The position numbers and the translations under genes are program-made. A DNA stretch of 64,000 nt from Pseudoalteromonas piscicida (GTDB lineage: Bacteria; Pseudomonadota; Gammaproteobacteria; Enterobacterales; Alteromonadaceae), in the NCBI RefSeq assembly GCF_000238315.3, contig NZ_CP011924.1, forward strand, positions 207,501 through 271,500, in the 5' to 3' direction. Position 1 is the first letter of the stretch, and every line of letters begins with the position of its first letter. Positions 1 through 9,724 of the stretch are shown piece by piece. The notes beneath the pieces were generated by a model. The model was not told the origin of the DNA and ran no database searches. It was given only the letters and a program-made list of their open reading frames with translations.

Positions 1-1219
<1,219 letters not shown>

Positions 1220-1386
1220 TACAACGCCAAAGTGGTTTACTAGAATTGTTCCAGACAATTCCTAGCATGACCTCCATCCATGGAGGCCTTGGCTAACAGA
1301 AGTTAATAGACTAAAGTAGACAAAAGAATTTAATAGCTTTTTCCGGATTTACATTAATGAGGGAGACTTCATTGATGAACAGAATT

Positions 1387-1502
1387 TCCTGGTGACTATA
1401 GCGTTTTGGACCCACCTGACCCCATGCCGAACTCAGAAGTGAAACAAAACAGCGTCGATGATAGTGTGGATTACCCATGTGAAAGTAGAACATCGCCAGG
1501 GC
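1387..1502 (+). rRNA. 5S ribosomal RNA, copy 1
   Basis: First of five tandem 5S genes, separated from the 23S gene by a spacer of about 165 bp with no tRNA visible. It carries the conserved 5S core (CCGAACTCAGAAGTGAAA). Its 5' arm CCTGGTGA pairs cleanly with its own 3' arm near CATCGCCAGG. Copies 2-5 differ from it by the same few changes in the 5' arm. Ends are approximate to a few bases. Confidence 0.95.
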
Positions 1503-1541
1503 CTAATTTAATATAAAAATAAAAACTAAAAAACAGTATTT

Positions 1542-1657
1542 TCCTGATGACCATAGCGTTTTGGAACCACCTGACCCCATGCCGAACTCAGAAGTGAAAC
1601 AAAACAGCGTCGATGATAGTGTGGATTACCCATGTGAAAGTAGAACATCGCCAGGGC
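1542..1657 (+). rRNA. 5S ribosomal RNA, copy 2 (hybrid)
   Basis: Exactly 155 bp downstream of copy 1. The 5' half reads CCTGATGACC, as in copy 5, while the 3' arm CATCGCCAGG is that of copy 1. The terminal helix therefore has an A-C mismatch. The spacer to the next copy is AT-rich and identical in copies 1 to 4. Confidence 0.93.
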
Positions 1658-1696
1658 CTAATTTAATATAAAAATAAAAACTAAAAAACAGTATTT

Positions 1697-1812
1697 TCCT
1701 GATGACCATAGCGTTTTGGAACCACCTGACCCCATGCCGAACTCAGAAGTGAAACAAAACAGCGTCGATGATAGTGTGGATTACCCATGTGAAAGTAGAA
1801 CATCGCCAGGGC
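1697..1812 (+). rRNA. 5S ribosomal RNA, copy 3 (hybrid)
   Basis: By eye identical to copy 2, at the same 155-bp period, with the same mismatched combination of 5' and 3' arms. Confidence 0.93.
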
Positions 1813-1851
1813 CTAATTTAATATAAAAATAAAAACTAAAAAACAGTATTT

Positions 1852-1967
1852 TCCTGATGACCATAGCGTTTTGGAACCACCTGACCCCATGCCGAACTCA
1901 GAAGTGAAACAAAACAGCGTCGATGATAGTGTGGATTACCCATGTGAAAGTAGAACATCGCCAGGGC
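1852..1967 (+). rRNA. 5S ribosomal RNA, copy 4 (hybrid)
   Basis: By eye identical to copies 2 and 3, at the same 155-bp period and with the same arm mismatch. Confidence 0.93.
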
Positions 1968-2006
1968 CTAATTTAATATAAAAATAAAAACTAAAAAACA
2001 GTATTT

Positions 2007-2122
2007 TCCTGATGACCATAGCGTTTTGGAACCACCTGACCCCATGCCGAACTCAGAAGTGAAACAAAACAGCGTCGATGATAGTGTGGATTACCCATGT
2101 GAAAGTAGAACATCGTCAGGGC
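2007..2122 (+). rRNA. 5S ribosomal RNA, copy 5 (terminal)
   Basis: Last 5S gene, followed directly by the operon terminator. It has the same 5' arm as copies 2-4 (CCTGATGA), but its 3' arm reads CATCGTCAGG. The C-to-T change restores pairing with the A in the 5' arm, so copy 1 and copy 5 are each self-consistent while copies 2-4 are not. Confidence 0.94.
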
Positions 2123-2132
2123 CTAATTAAAG

Positions 2133-2163
2133 AAACCCGCTACAGCAATGTAGCGGGTTTTTT
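2133..2163 (+). terminator. rRNA operon terminator
   Basis: Perfect 11-bp stem AAACCCGCTAC / GTAGCGGGTTT with a 6-nt loop, running into a T-rich tract. It lies 10 bp after the last 5S gene. Confidence 0.93.
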
Positions 2164-2179
2164 GTTTTTTGATCCAATA

Positions 2180-2399
2180 CGCGAGATAAACTCGCTCCCA
2201 TCACAGCATAAGTACAGTGCAATATAGTAGACGGTTTACCTACCGATTTGTGTGCATACATATCCAAGTCGAAAACGTTGAAGCCTTTCCCAATCTACAA
2301 AGTGATCACCCTCGCGAGATAATCTCGCTCTCACCACAGCATAAGCAAAGTGCAATATGGTAGGAGGTGGTTTATCCACCGATTTGTATGTCTATACGC
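2180..2399. repeat. Two diverged direct copies of an 86-bp intergenic repeat
   Basis: Copies at about 2180-2265 and 2313-2398 share CGCGAGATAA-type starts, then ACAGCATAAG, GTGCAATAT and CCGATTTGT in the same order, with scattered differences. The gap between the rRNA terminator and the end of the kinase gene holds nothing else recognisable. Confidence 0.75.
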
Positions 2400-2451
2400 C
2401 GAGAACATGTTACTTTTCCTTTTAGGTACAAAAAGAAGGAAAGGTGGAAAA

Positions 2452-3909
2452 TCAAAGTGGTAGTGAAATTGTAAATTTACAACCTCGGTTTAGCTTGCTT
2501 GATACGCTAATATTTCCTTTTAATAATTTAACGAGCTCGTTTGTGATCGCAAGGCCAAGCCCCGCATTGTGTTTACGGTTACTTAGGCTATTTTTAGCCT
2601 GAAAGCTAGCGTCGAATATATAGGGAAGATTAGTGGCGCTTATCCCAGTGCCAGTATCATTAACACTCACTAAAGCAATATCTTGTTGCTGCTGTAATGT
2701 GAGCTGTACTTCACCACCAGCATGAGTGTGCCTGATAGCGTTATCGATGAGGTTTGATAGGATTCTGTCTAATTTCCCGATATCACTGTATATACTAACT
2801 TCGCTTGCTTTAGGGCTTATTAACATGGTTATTCCGCGCTGTTTAGCCTGCAATGTAAACTTAGCCGCAACGTCATACATAAGTTCAAGTAGATTAAAGG
2901 GCTCAATATGAAGTTTGGTATGTCCAGCTTCTAGATGGGCGAGTTCAAAAATCTGTGCGATAAGATGATTGAGCTGATTTATATTTTTGCTGGCAATTTC
3001 GATATGCGAAACGATATTTTTGTCACTCGTTTGTTTTTCTATCAGTTCAATGTAACCTTTAAGCGAGGCAAGTGGTGTGCGAAGATCGTGGCTTAGCTGT
3101 GAAAGTAATTCTTTACGTTGTTCATCTTTGAGGTTAAGTGTGGTTAATTGCTGCTGAATCTTATCCAGCATCGCATTGACGCTGCGACCCAGCTGATGGA
3201 TCTCATCATGTTCTTCGGGCCAATTTATTTGGGCATCACGACTAATATTAAAATGGTTTTGGCTGACTTGATCTATATATTGAGTCAGTCTGGACACGGG
3301 CTTGGTGATTTTATTAAGCAGTAGCAAGACGACAACCAGTAAAAAGAACAAAGTGCCTAATAACCAACTTACGCCGAGCATCACCTTATCTGAATTTTTT
3401 AGCTGCTCAATAATGCTATCGTATTTTGACGAGCCGATGATGATATATAGATAACCCTGTAAAATATTCTGGTTAAATACAGGGGCCACAGAGAAAATTT
3501 TACTGCCGTTAACGCTCCTCGGGTCGTCACCAAATACAGGTAGTTGGCTATCGCTCTTTAGGAGCTTTTTTAATGGGGTAACATCAATTTGCTGACGTTT
3601 AACCTCTCCAGGGGCTGCAGAATAAGTTAATAGCTTACCTTCAGGGGAGACAAAATAAAACTCGAATGAGGGGCCTAAGATCATCAAGGTGTGAAATAGA
3701 TTACTCAAACCATCATAGTCGTACACTCCCTCTTTTATCAGGGGGTTATCGTCGACAAGATGGGTCGCAAGTGCTAGGTGTAATTGTTGTTCTGCTTGAG
3801 ATTTAGACACTTGAGATAGCGCTTGAGTCCACCACACAAAAATCGCTGCAATGACAACGAAAGTGACAAATAAGGTCAGTGCGAGTTTTTTGTAGAGTGA
3901 GAGCTTCAT
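2452..3909 (-). CDS. Sensor histidine kinase, two-component system
   Basis: Membrane sensor kinase of 485 residues. A first membrane helix lies at about 10-27, followed by a periplasmic sensor region to about 175. A second helix is at about 177-198 and a HAMP linker follows to about 255. The phospho-acceptor histidine is H274 in LSHDLRTPL. The ATPase domain shows N390 in DNAIRH, DTGTGI at 418-423 and the GLGLA box near 450. The start overlaps the stop of the upstream response regulator by ATGA, so the two are co-translated. The stimulus cannot be read from the sequence. The neighbouring spondin-domain genes suggest an envelope or surface signal (inference). Confidence 0.93.
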   Translation of the reverse strand: MKLSLYKKLALTLFVTFVVIAAIFVWWTQALSQVSKSQAEQQLHLALATHLVDDNPLIKEGVYDYDGLSNLFHTLMILGPSFEFYFVSPEGKLLTYSAAPGEVKRQQIDVTPLKKLLKSDSQLPVFGDDPRSVNGSKIFSVAPVFNQNILQGYLYIIIGSSKYDSIIEQLKNSDKVMLGVSWLLGTLFFLLVVVLLLLNKITKPVSRLTQYIDQVSQNHFNISRDAQINWPEEHDEIHQLGRSVNAMLDKIQQQLTTLNLKDEQRKELLSQLSHDLRTPLASLKGYIELIEKQTSDKNIVSHIEIASKNINQLNHLIAQIFELAHLEAGHTKLHIEPFNLLELMYDVAAKFTLQAKQRGITMLISPKASEVSIYSDIGKLDRILSNLIDNAIRHTHAGGEVQLTLQQQQDIALVSVNDTGTGISATNLPYIFDASFQAKNSLSNRKHNAGLGLAITNELVKLLKGNISVSSKLNRGCKFTISLPL

Positions 3910-4637
3910 ACGCTATGCCCACTAAGAGAGGCTGAATTTAACTTGTAACCAACACCCCATACTGTTTCGATCACCGTATTATTTGAAATAGCTTCAAGCT
4001 TTGCCCTCAGACGATTAATATGGGAGTTAACGGTATGCTCGTATCCTGAGTGTTGGTAGCCCCATACTGACTCTAATAACTGGGTTCGAGAAAACACGTG
4101 ATTTGGGTGTTTAGCAAAAAACTGCAGCAGCTCAAATTCGGTTGCGGTAAGGTCTAATCTAACATTAGCCAACGAAATTTCATGACAACAGGCATCGATA
4201 ACTAGGCTCCCAACTGCAATTTTATCGCTTGGGAAATTCGCATTTTCAGTCTGCATTGGTTGCTTAAGTTGCCTGACATGGCGTAGCTGTGCTTTCACTC
4301 TTGCTTGCAATTCTCTCGTATTAAAAGGCTTGCATATATAGTCGTCCGCACCAACTTCAAGTCCAATGATCCTATCGATATCGCTACTTTTTGAGGTGAC
4401 GATGATGACACTACTCATAGGGTAAAGCGCCTTCAGTTCTCGACAAAGGGTTAGTCCATCCATATTAGGTAGCATTAAATCCAATAAAATCACGGAAAAA
4501 TCGTTCGATTTAGCAGCCGACAATACTTGGCTGCCGTCGGCAACATGCGTTACCTCTAAAGCTAGCTCCTCTAAATGCACTTGGAGTAATCTCGCTATGT
4601 CTAAGTCATCTTCAACTAGCAACACGTTTTCTAACAT
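3906..4637 (-). CDS. OmpR/PhoB-family response regulator
   Basis: Receiver plus winged-helix DNA-binding regulator of 243 residues. The acidic pocket is D10/D11, the phospho-acceptor is D53 in LLDLMLPN, T81 follows in VIIVTS, and K103 is in CKPF. The C-terminal half has the winged-helix pattern FELLQFFAKHP and GVGYKL. An upstream in-frame ATG would add 49 residues reading into the neighbouring gene. The start used here, MLENVLLVEDD, is preceded by an AAAGGG ribosome site and gives the normal family length. Three GTGATAA boxes in 11-bp phase upstream of the spondin gene are a plausible binding site (see 6179-6218). Confidence 0.93.
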   Translation of the reverse strand: MLENVLLVEDDLDIARLLQVHLEELALEVTHVADGSQVLSAAKSNDFSVILLDLMLPNMDGLTLCRELKALYPMSSVIIVTSKSSDIDRIIGLEVGADDYICKPFNTRELQARVKAQLRHVRQLKQPMQTENANFPSDKIAVGSLVIDACCHEISLANVRLDLTATEFELLQFFAKHPNHVFSRTQLLESVWGYQHSGYEHTVNSHINRLRAKLEAISNNTVIETVWGVGYKLNSASLSGHSV

Positions 4638-4689
4638 AAATAGCCCTTTATGAAAGCGCAAACGCCTATGGCAGACGTTTGCGCATAGG

Positions 4690-5397
4690 CTATTTAACTC
4701 TCTCGATTGTGACTGCAAGCAGCGGGTTATCAAATTTATGGATACTAGTGAGTGTTGAACTTTGGAGTCCATCATCACTACCAACTACGCCACTGTGCAT
4801 CGTCACCATGTTGTGATTATCGTTGCGCTCTGCGTTAAAGCCCTCACCGCTATCTGCTGGGCCTGGTATGGTTCCCGCGGCTTCGCTATTCAGCTCAGTT
4901 CCAGCATCGTAGGCAAGTGTTCGATACATTTGCATCTCGCCTACGGGCAGCGCAGAGAGGTCTATAGCATTTAGACCGGAGAATCCATCATTGGTATTCA
5001 CCATCATGGTTAATAGCGATAATTTAAGCTCAGAGAGGTCAGTAGTTTTGATGGAAAGGTTGGTGGTCGCACCGGGGCCTAAAGGTCCATCCGTTGATAC
5101 GGATGCTTGTGTCATCTCGTCGGCGATGATGTCGCTGTTATTTCCGCCCTCTGCAAGTTGTTCTAATGCTTCACTTGCTGGCATGCCGACAGTAAAGTAA
5201 TGACCAGACTGATGAAGCAGCACTGCAATTGGTGACATTGGCTGTGCATATGTAAGGTTGGTGATGGTGATGGCAAACTCATACTCAACCGGCTTTGGCT
5301 CGACCGGTGGCTCTGGCATCACCATATTATTGTCATTGTCTCCACATGCACTGAGCAGGAGCGCAGACATGGCAATTAATGCTAATTTCGCTTTCAT
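4690..5397 (-). CDS. Spondin_N-domain lipoprotein
   Basis: Secreted protein of 235 residues with a lipoprotein signal: a hydrophobic segment ending in the lipobox LLLSAC, with C18 the predicted lipidated residue. An acidic and proline-rich spacer follows. The rest matches the spondin_N pattern: EFAITITNLTYAQPMSPIAVLLHQ, then ASEALEQLAEGG and NDGFSGLNAIDL, broken here only for length in the text. Function in bacteria is unknown. It lies 11 bp downstream of a second spondin_N gene and about 50 bp upstream of the response regulator, so it is likely part of the same transcript. Confidence 0.85.
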   Translation of the reverse strand: MKAKLALIAMSALLLSACGDNDNNMVMPEPPVEPKPVEYEFAITITNLTYAQPMSPIAVLLHQSGHYFTVGMPASEALEQLAEGGNNSDIIADEMTQASVSTDGPLGPGATTNLSIKTTDLSELKLSLLTMMVNTNDGFSGLNAIDLSALPVGEMQMYRTLAYDAGTELNSEAAGTIPGPADSGEGFNAERNDNHNMVTMHSGVVGSDDGLQSSTLTSIHKFDNPLLAVTIERVK

Positions 5398-5408
5398 AGC
5401 TCCCCCCC

Positions 5409-6107
5409 TTATTTTACGGTTACTGTTACTTTAGCTACGGGATTTAACCAACGGTGCACGGTGTTATGCAGATCGCTATTACCGCCGACTTGCTCAGCGT
5501 CACCTACGTTGCCTCTGTGAATATGGACCATGGTGTTTTCTTCACTTGCTGTAACACCGGCTCCTTGAGTTCCTGGAGCCGTACCTGGTGATGCTGGGAT
5601 CCCCAAAATACCGGGTGCACCAGAGCCTTCGACAACCAGTTCATTATTCGCTTCAGTACCCGCATCATAGGCATTAAGGTAAACTTCATAGGTGCCGGCA
5701 GCGCTTGGAATAGGCCAAGCGTTTAATCCTACAAATCCATCATTGGTAGGAAGTAGCATCGCCACAATTGAAAGGTGCGTATTGTCTTCACTGGTTGATA
5801 TCGTGACCATTGTAGTGCCTGCGGGTGCAAGTAGCCCCTCAGCTGGGTTGGCGACCATATTGGCGTTTGCGCTTTCGAGAATTTGTCCTAAAGCTGAAAT
5901 GTCACCGCCTTCGGCCATGGCTTGTAATGCTTCAGATGCTTGCTCACCGAGTTTAAAAAGAGCGGTATCTTGATTATGAGCAGCCACCAGTAAAGGCGTA
6001 TAGTAAATACCGTGAGTGAGGTTAGTGATCTTTACTTCAAGGTCTTGTGCCAGCGCTGCGCTTGATAAACACGTGGCGACTAGGGTGGTCAGGATTTTTG
6101 CTTTCAT
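5409..6107 (-). CDS. Spondin_N-domain secreted protein
   Basis: Protein of 232 residues with a Sec signal peptide cleaved after about A20 (SSAALA) and no lipobox. The mature part has the same layout as the neighbouring lipoprotein: EVKITNLTHGIYYTPLLVA, ASEALQAMAEGG, NDGFVGLNAW and YDAGTEANNE. It is the first gene after the putative regulator-controlled promoter. A perfect copy lies at 6500-7198 within a tandem duplication that may be an assembly artefact. Confidence 0.87.
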   Translation of the reverse strand: MKAKILTTLVATCLSSAALAQDLEVKITNLTHGIYYTPLLVAAHNQDTALFKLGEQASEALQAMAEGGDISALGQILESANANMVANPAEGLLAPAGTTMVTISTSEDNTHLSIVAMLLPTNDGFVGLNAWPIPSAAGTYEVYLNAYDAGTEANNELVVEGSGAPGILGIPASPGTAPGTQGAGVTASEENTMVHIHRGNVGDAEQVGGNSDLHNTVHRWLNPVAKVTVTVK

Positions 6108-6178
6108 GATGTACTCTTCTTATTAGGATTAACAGTCTCCTTATCATGGCTGCAAGATATTGAGATAGGCTCACGGAG

Positions 6179-6218
6179 TTATCACGTTTTTATCACAAAA
6201 GCATAGAATACTTATCAC
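6179..6218 (-). promoter_or_regulatory. Three GTGATAA boxes in 11-bp phase (likely response-regulator site)
   Basis: On the + strand TTATCAC occurs at 6179, 6190 and 6212, i.e. spaced 11 and 22 bp, one and two helical turns. Read on the - strand, these are GTGATAA direct repeats 72-111 bp upstream of the spondin start codon. About 17 nt after the last box is AATATC, a possible -10. OmpR/PhoB-family regulators bind direct repeats of about 11 bp, and such a regulator is encoded in this cluster. The link is inference. The same boxes recur at 7270-7309 in the duplicated copy. Confidence 0.6.
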
Positions 6219-6287
6219 AGGGCTCAGATCAACGGAGCTTAGGTTAACTTGAAATACGCCGGAACGGTTTTAGTTGATCGAAAACTA

Positions 6288-6488
6288 TCAATTAGTTCTG
6301 CAAGGTAGGACTAATGAGGAGTAAAAACTCCTCATTATTAGGGCCTGTTTATCTTTCAAGTTTGTTTTTGCAGCAGTTTGATTGGTATTTATATCCGGTG
6401 GCTCTGGCATCACCATATTATTGTCATTGTCTCCACATGCACTGAGCAGGAGCGCAGACATGGCAATTAATGCTAATTTCGCTTTCAT
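6288..6488 (-). pseudogene. Truncated duplicate of the spondin lipoprotein gene
   Basis: The first 31 codons, signal peptide included, repeat the gene at 4690-5397. After the duplication junction at 6394/6395 the frame runs into intergenic sequence and ends after 66 codons. It lacks the spondin domain. It is a by-product of the 1091-bp duplication, real or artefactual. Confidence 0.85.
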
Positions 6489-6499
6489 AGCTCCCCCCC

Positions 6500-7198
6500 T
6501 TATTTTACGGTTACTGTTACTTTAGCTACGGGATTTAACCAACGGTGCACGGTGTTATGCAGATCGCTATTACCGCCGACTTGCTCAGCGTCACCTACGT
6601 TGCCTCTGTGAATATGGACCATGGTGTTTTCTTCACTTGCTGTAACACCGGCTCCTTGAGTTCCTGGAGCCGTACCTGGTGATGCTGGGATCCCCAAAAT
6701 ACCGGGTGCACCAGAGCCTTCGACAACCAGTTCATTATTCGCTTCAGTACCCGCATCATAGGCATTAAGGTAAACTTCATAGGTGCCGGCAGCGCTTGGA
6801 ATAGGCCAAGCGTTTAATCCTACAAATCCATCATTGGTAGGAAGTAGCATCGCCACAATTGAAAGGTGCGTATTGTCTTCACTGGTTGATATCGTGACCA
6901 TTGTAGTGCCTGCGGGTGCAAGTAGCCCCTCAGCTGGGTTGGCGACCATATTGGCGTTTGCGCTTTCGAGAATTTGTCCTAAAGCTGAAATGTCACCGCC
7001 TTCGGCCATGGCTTGTAATGCTTCAGATGCTTGCTCACCGAGTTTAAAAAGAGCGGTATCTTGATTATGAGCAGCCACCAGTAAAGGCGTATAGTAAATA
7101 CCGTGAGTGAGGTTAGTGATCTTTACTTCAAGGTCTTGTGCCAGCGCTGCGCTTGATAAACACGTGGCGACTAGGGTGGTCAGGATTTTTGCTTTCAT
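6500..7198 (-). CDS. Spondin_N-domain secreted protein, duplicate copy
   Basis: Residue-for-residue identical to the protein at 5409-6107 (232 residues, signal peptide, spondin_N), with an identical promoter region including the three phased boxes at 7270-7309. Absence of any difference means either a very recent duplication or an assembly duplication. The 7199-7430 stretch upstream is the copied promoter region and holds no gene. Confidence 0.8.
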   Translation of the reverse strand: MKAKILTTLVATCLSSAALAQDLEVKITNLTHGIYYTPLLVAAHNQDTALFKLGEQASEALQAMAEGGDISALGQILESANANMVANPAEGLLAPAGTTMVTISTSEDNTHLSIVAMLLPTNDGFVGLNAWPIPSAAGTYEVYLNAYDAGTEANNELVVEGSGAPGILGIPASPGTAPGTQGAGVTASEENTMVHIHRGNVGDAEQVGGNSDLHNTVHRWLNPVAKVTVTVK

Positions 7199-7430
7199 GA
7201 TGTACTCTTCTTATTAGGATTAACAGTCTCCTTATCATGGCTGCAAGATATTGAGATAGGCTCACGGAGTTATCACGTTTTTATCACAAAAGCATAGAAT
7301 ACTTATCACAGGGCTCAGATCAACGGAGCTTAGGTTAACTTGAAATACGCCGGAACGGTTTTAGTTGATCGAAAACTATCAATTAGTTCTGCAAGGTAGG
7401 ACTAATGAGGAGTAAAAACTCCTCATTATT

Positions 7431-7746
7431 AGGGCCTGTTTATCTTTCAAGTTTGTTTTTGCAGCAGTTTGATTGGTATTTATATAAGGCAGAGCCTGCG
7501 TAGCATAGTTGTTCTATGTGAGTCAGGCGATAAAGACTTTGTGCTCCTGCAAAGTCACCTTACCCCACATCCTTGTGGGGCAACACAGTAGAAATGCCAA
7601 TCAAGCGCTGCCCTTTGGGTTCACCTGAGTGCGCTTTGTTCATTGTTGCTCAACTTTGGCCTAGATTACTAGGCGGCAAGTCGAGCGTCGCGACCAAAAC
7701 CCACTCAGAAGAACAAAAATCAAACAGCAAAGGTCAACAGGCCCTA
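7431..7746. mobile_element. MITE-like element, about 316 bp
   Basis: Imperfect terminal inverted repeats of about 32 bp: the left end reads AGGGCCTGTTTATCTTTCAA and the right end, reverse-complemented, reads AGGGCCTGTTGACCTTTGCT, both continuing into GTTTG-N-TTTTTG. A possible TA flanks each side. No transposase frame is present; a 68-codon open frame inside is not recognisable. The element ends 11 bp from the stop codon of the amine oxidase gene. The first 54 bp occur a second time at 6340-6394 because of the tandem duplication. Confidence 0.65.
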
Positions 7747-7756
7747 GGGAGGCGAG

Positions 7757-9724
7757 TTAGGGCTTATCGAAATAACTGAGGTTAACGCCAAGCACACTAT
7801 TGGCATCAGCAAGCGTTACTTTGTTTTTAGTATTTGGCGAGAAGTTAGGATCGATATATTCCATAATCATTTCATTAGCAATTTTCCGATAGGCGATTTG
7901 CATTGCTTCTGACGAGCTACAGCCTTGGTCTGTTTCAAAGACTTCGCTTAGTGGCGCTAAACCAAACCCTTTTTGTAGCGCTAAATCTGTCGAACGTAAC
8001 GCGCCTTCTACCCAGCCCTGATAATCAGAGTAAGCTTCACCGCAGGTAAACAGATTTGGCAACGGCTCCACTAAATCTTCGATGACATCTTTATCATTCG
8101 CGCCAATTGCCCATTGATGTACACCAAAACCAAATTGAAGGTTTTCAGGGACATTGAAATTTACATTCCCTTCCCAAATTCGAGCGCTAGTAAGGGTGGG
8201 CTGTGGGACATAGTGCGTATTAAAAATGTCTCTAAAGAATTGTGTCGCTTGTCGTACAACCGCTTCAGAGGCTGGAAAAATATCACTGGGAATAGACTCG
8301 ACGAGTTCCGATTCACGAGGGTGATGATAAAGCTCACCTTTGTTTTGCAGTGCACTCCAAAAATTAATATTTAAATAATCACAGTAAATAGTCAATGCGG
8401 CTGGGCGACTGTATTTAGCGGCTTCTATCCCTTCGAGTTTGTGTTGAGTTTCAGAGTTAGGCTCTGCATGACGCTCGTTATACATAAGCGCGGCTGCGAG
8501 TTCATCATCTAAAGCATAAAAGGGATAAACAGAACCCGTTGGTAAATCGGCAAAGTTAGGTCCAAAGCTGACAGCTGGACGGCCTGTCATGCCGGTTCCC
8601 CACCATGCAGTGTCGTAGTATAAATTAATCTTCAGGAGCGGTTGGTTGCTTGTGCTTTGCAATGTATCCCATAACGCATCGCGCCGCTGCTTTGGTAGTT
8701 GTTTGAATACATCCGACGCTATGAACAACTTTTCAAGCGCGAGCCTTGGTAGCCCTAAAATAAGCTTTTCGGCTTTAAATGTTCCTTCGCTTATCTGTCC
8801 GTCTTGCTCGGTTTTGGTGTACTTAAGTACATATAGATTGTCTGCTTTATCAAAGGCGATGCTATCGATGCTTGTTTGCAGGTAAATCTTCTCTTTGCCT
8901 ATTTTATCCACCAGCGCGTTTGGCAGGGTGCTAAAGCCGTCTTTAAAGGTTCTAAATTCGACATCTGCAGGAAAGTCTTCCAAAAGCTGATAGGCAACCC
9001 CCGCATTCATTTTCGATAAGAAAGTGCCATTAAAGCCCAAAACACGATACAGCATGGTGATACATTCTTGGCTATAACCCATATCAGTGAGTAAATCCCA
9101 CAAAGACCAATTATACAGCGGCTCACCTTGCCATTGGCATTGCAGACGGAACTCCTGCCAAAACTCTGGGCCACGAACCTCAGGCCTTGAATCGAATTGT
9201 GGATTCACTTGCAAGATACGATTAAAAACAACATTAATAATGTCTTTGGGATTAACGCCTTGTTCGTTTGGGTCGAGGTTATAAAGTGCCGACCAAATAT
9301 GATAGTCGTCTTGCTTAGCGTCGTTTACCGAAAAGCTGGTCCCGCGAAAGTAGAGTCGGTTATTGCCGTCGCTATTCATGGGGAAAGGGACTATCTGATC
9401 TTCTAGGCCCAATTTTAGAAAGAGGGCCATTAGGTCATCCATACCCTCAAATAGAAACCGCATACCACCTTGTTCTTCTTTGACCGTAATGGTGCTGTCA
9501 GGTTTTGCTCCGGCACGGTTATCTCTAAAATGGATAAGATCTGAGTCTAATCTTCCACCTGTGCGGTTGCTGCGCTCAAAAATGGCGAAGTCATCAACGT
9601 CTGTTTCGCACTGTAATCGCCAAGCGCTATACAAACCAGACATACCAGCCCCTATCACAGCGACTTTCACCGCGTCTGGAATGGGTTTTTGACTAATATC
9701 GGTACCTATTTTGTAGTGAGTCAT
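7757..9724 (-). CDS. Flavin-containing amine oxidase
   Basis: FAD-dependent oxidase of 655 residues. The N-terminal dinucleotide-binding motif is VIGAGMSGLYSAW (GAGMSG at about 25-30), followed by the ERSNRTGGRL segment typical of the monoamine oxidase/polyamine oxidase superfamily. Near the C-terminus NLFTCGEAYSDYQGWVEGAL is the second FAD-contact motif. No signal peptide is visible. The substrate cannot be read from the sequence. Co-orientation downstream of a glutathionylspermidine-synthase-like gene makes a polyamine or polyamine conjugate a reasonable guess (inference). Confidence 0.85.
   Translation of the reverse strand: MTHYKIGTDISQKPIPDAVKVAVIGAGMSGLYSAWRLQCETDVDDFAIFERSNRTGGRLDSDLIHFRDNRAGAKPDSTITVKEEQGGMRFLFEGMDDLMALFLKLGLEDQIVPFPMNSDGNNRLYFRGTSFSVNDAKQDDYHIWSALYNLDPNEQGVNPKDIINVVFNRILQVNPQFDSRPEVRGPEFWQEFRLQCQWQGEPLYNWSLWDLLTDMGYSQECITMLYRVLGFNGTFLSKMNAGVAYQLLEDFPADVEFRTFKDGFSTLPNALVDKIGKEKIYLQTSIDSIAFDKADNLYVLKYTKTEQDGQISEGTFKAEKLILGLPRLALEKLFIASDVFKQLPKQRRDALWDTLQSTSNQPLLKINLYYDTAWWGTGMTGRPAVSFGPNFADLPTGSVYPFYALDDELAAALMYNERHAEPNSETQHKLEGIEAAKYSRPAALTIYCDYLNINFWSALQNKGELYHHPRESELVESIPSDIFPASEAVVRQATQFFRDIFNTHYVPQPTLTSARIWEGNVNFNVPENLQFGFGVHQWAIGANDKDVIEDLVEPLPNLFTCGEAYSDYQGWVEGALRSTDLALQKGFGLAPLSEVFETDQGCSSSEAMQIAYRKIANEMIMEYIDPNFSPNTKNKVTLADANSVLGVNLSYFDKP

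Larger units (their letters stand above)
5304..7485. repeat. Perfect tandem duplication, unit 1091 bp
   Basis: Copy A is 5304-6394 and copy B is 6395-7485, directly adjacent and identical wherever compared. The junction reads TTATAT|CCGGTGG and shows no microhomology. The unit carries the first 31 codons of the lipoprotein gene, the whole secreted spondin gene and its promoter. The right end falls 54 bp inside the dispersed element at 7431-7746. A hairpin with 10-bp arms AATGAGGAGT / ACTCCTCATT lies at 6313-6336 and again at 7404-7427. Confidence 0.9.

Noticed and set aside
1387..2122. Regular 155-bp repeats could look like a CRISPR-type array.
   Set aside because: Each unit is a full 5S rRNA gene plus a fixed spacer; there are no short repeats with variable spacers.
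4638..4784. 49-residue N-terminal extension of the response regulator.
   Set aside because: It overlaps the spondin lipoprotein gene out of frame and lacks a ribosome site; the internal start has one and gives normal receiver-domain length.
7573..7779. 68-codon open frame inside the MITE-like element.
   Set aside because: No ribosome site, no recognised motif, and it runs past the element into the amine oxidase gene on the other strand.
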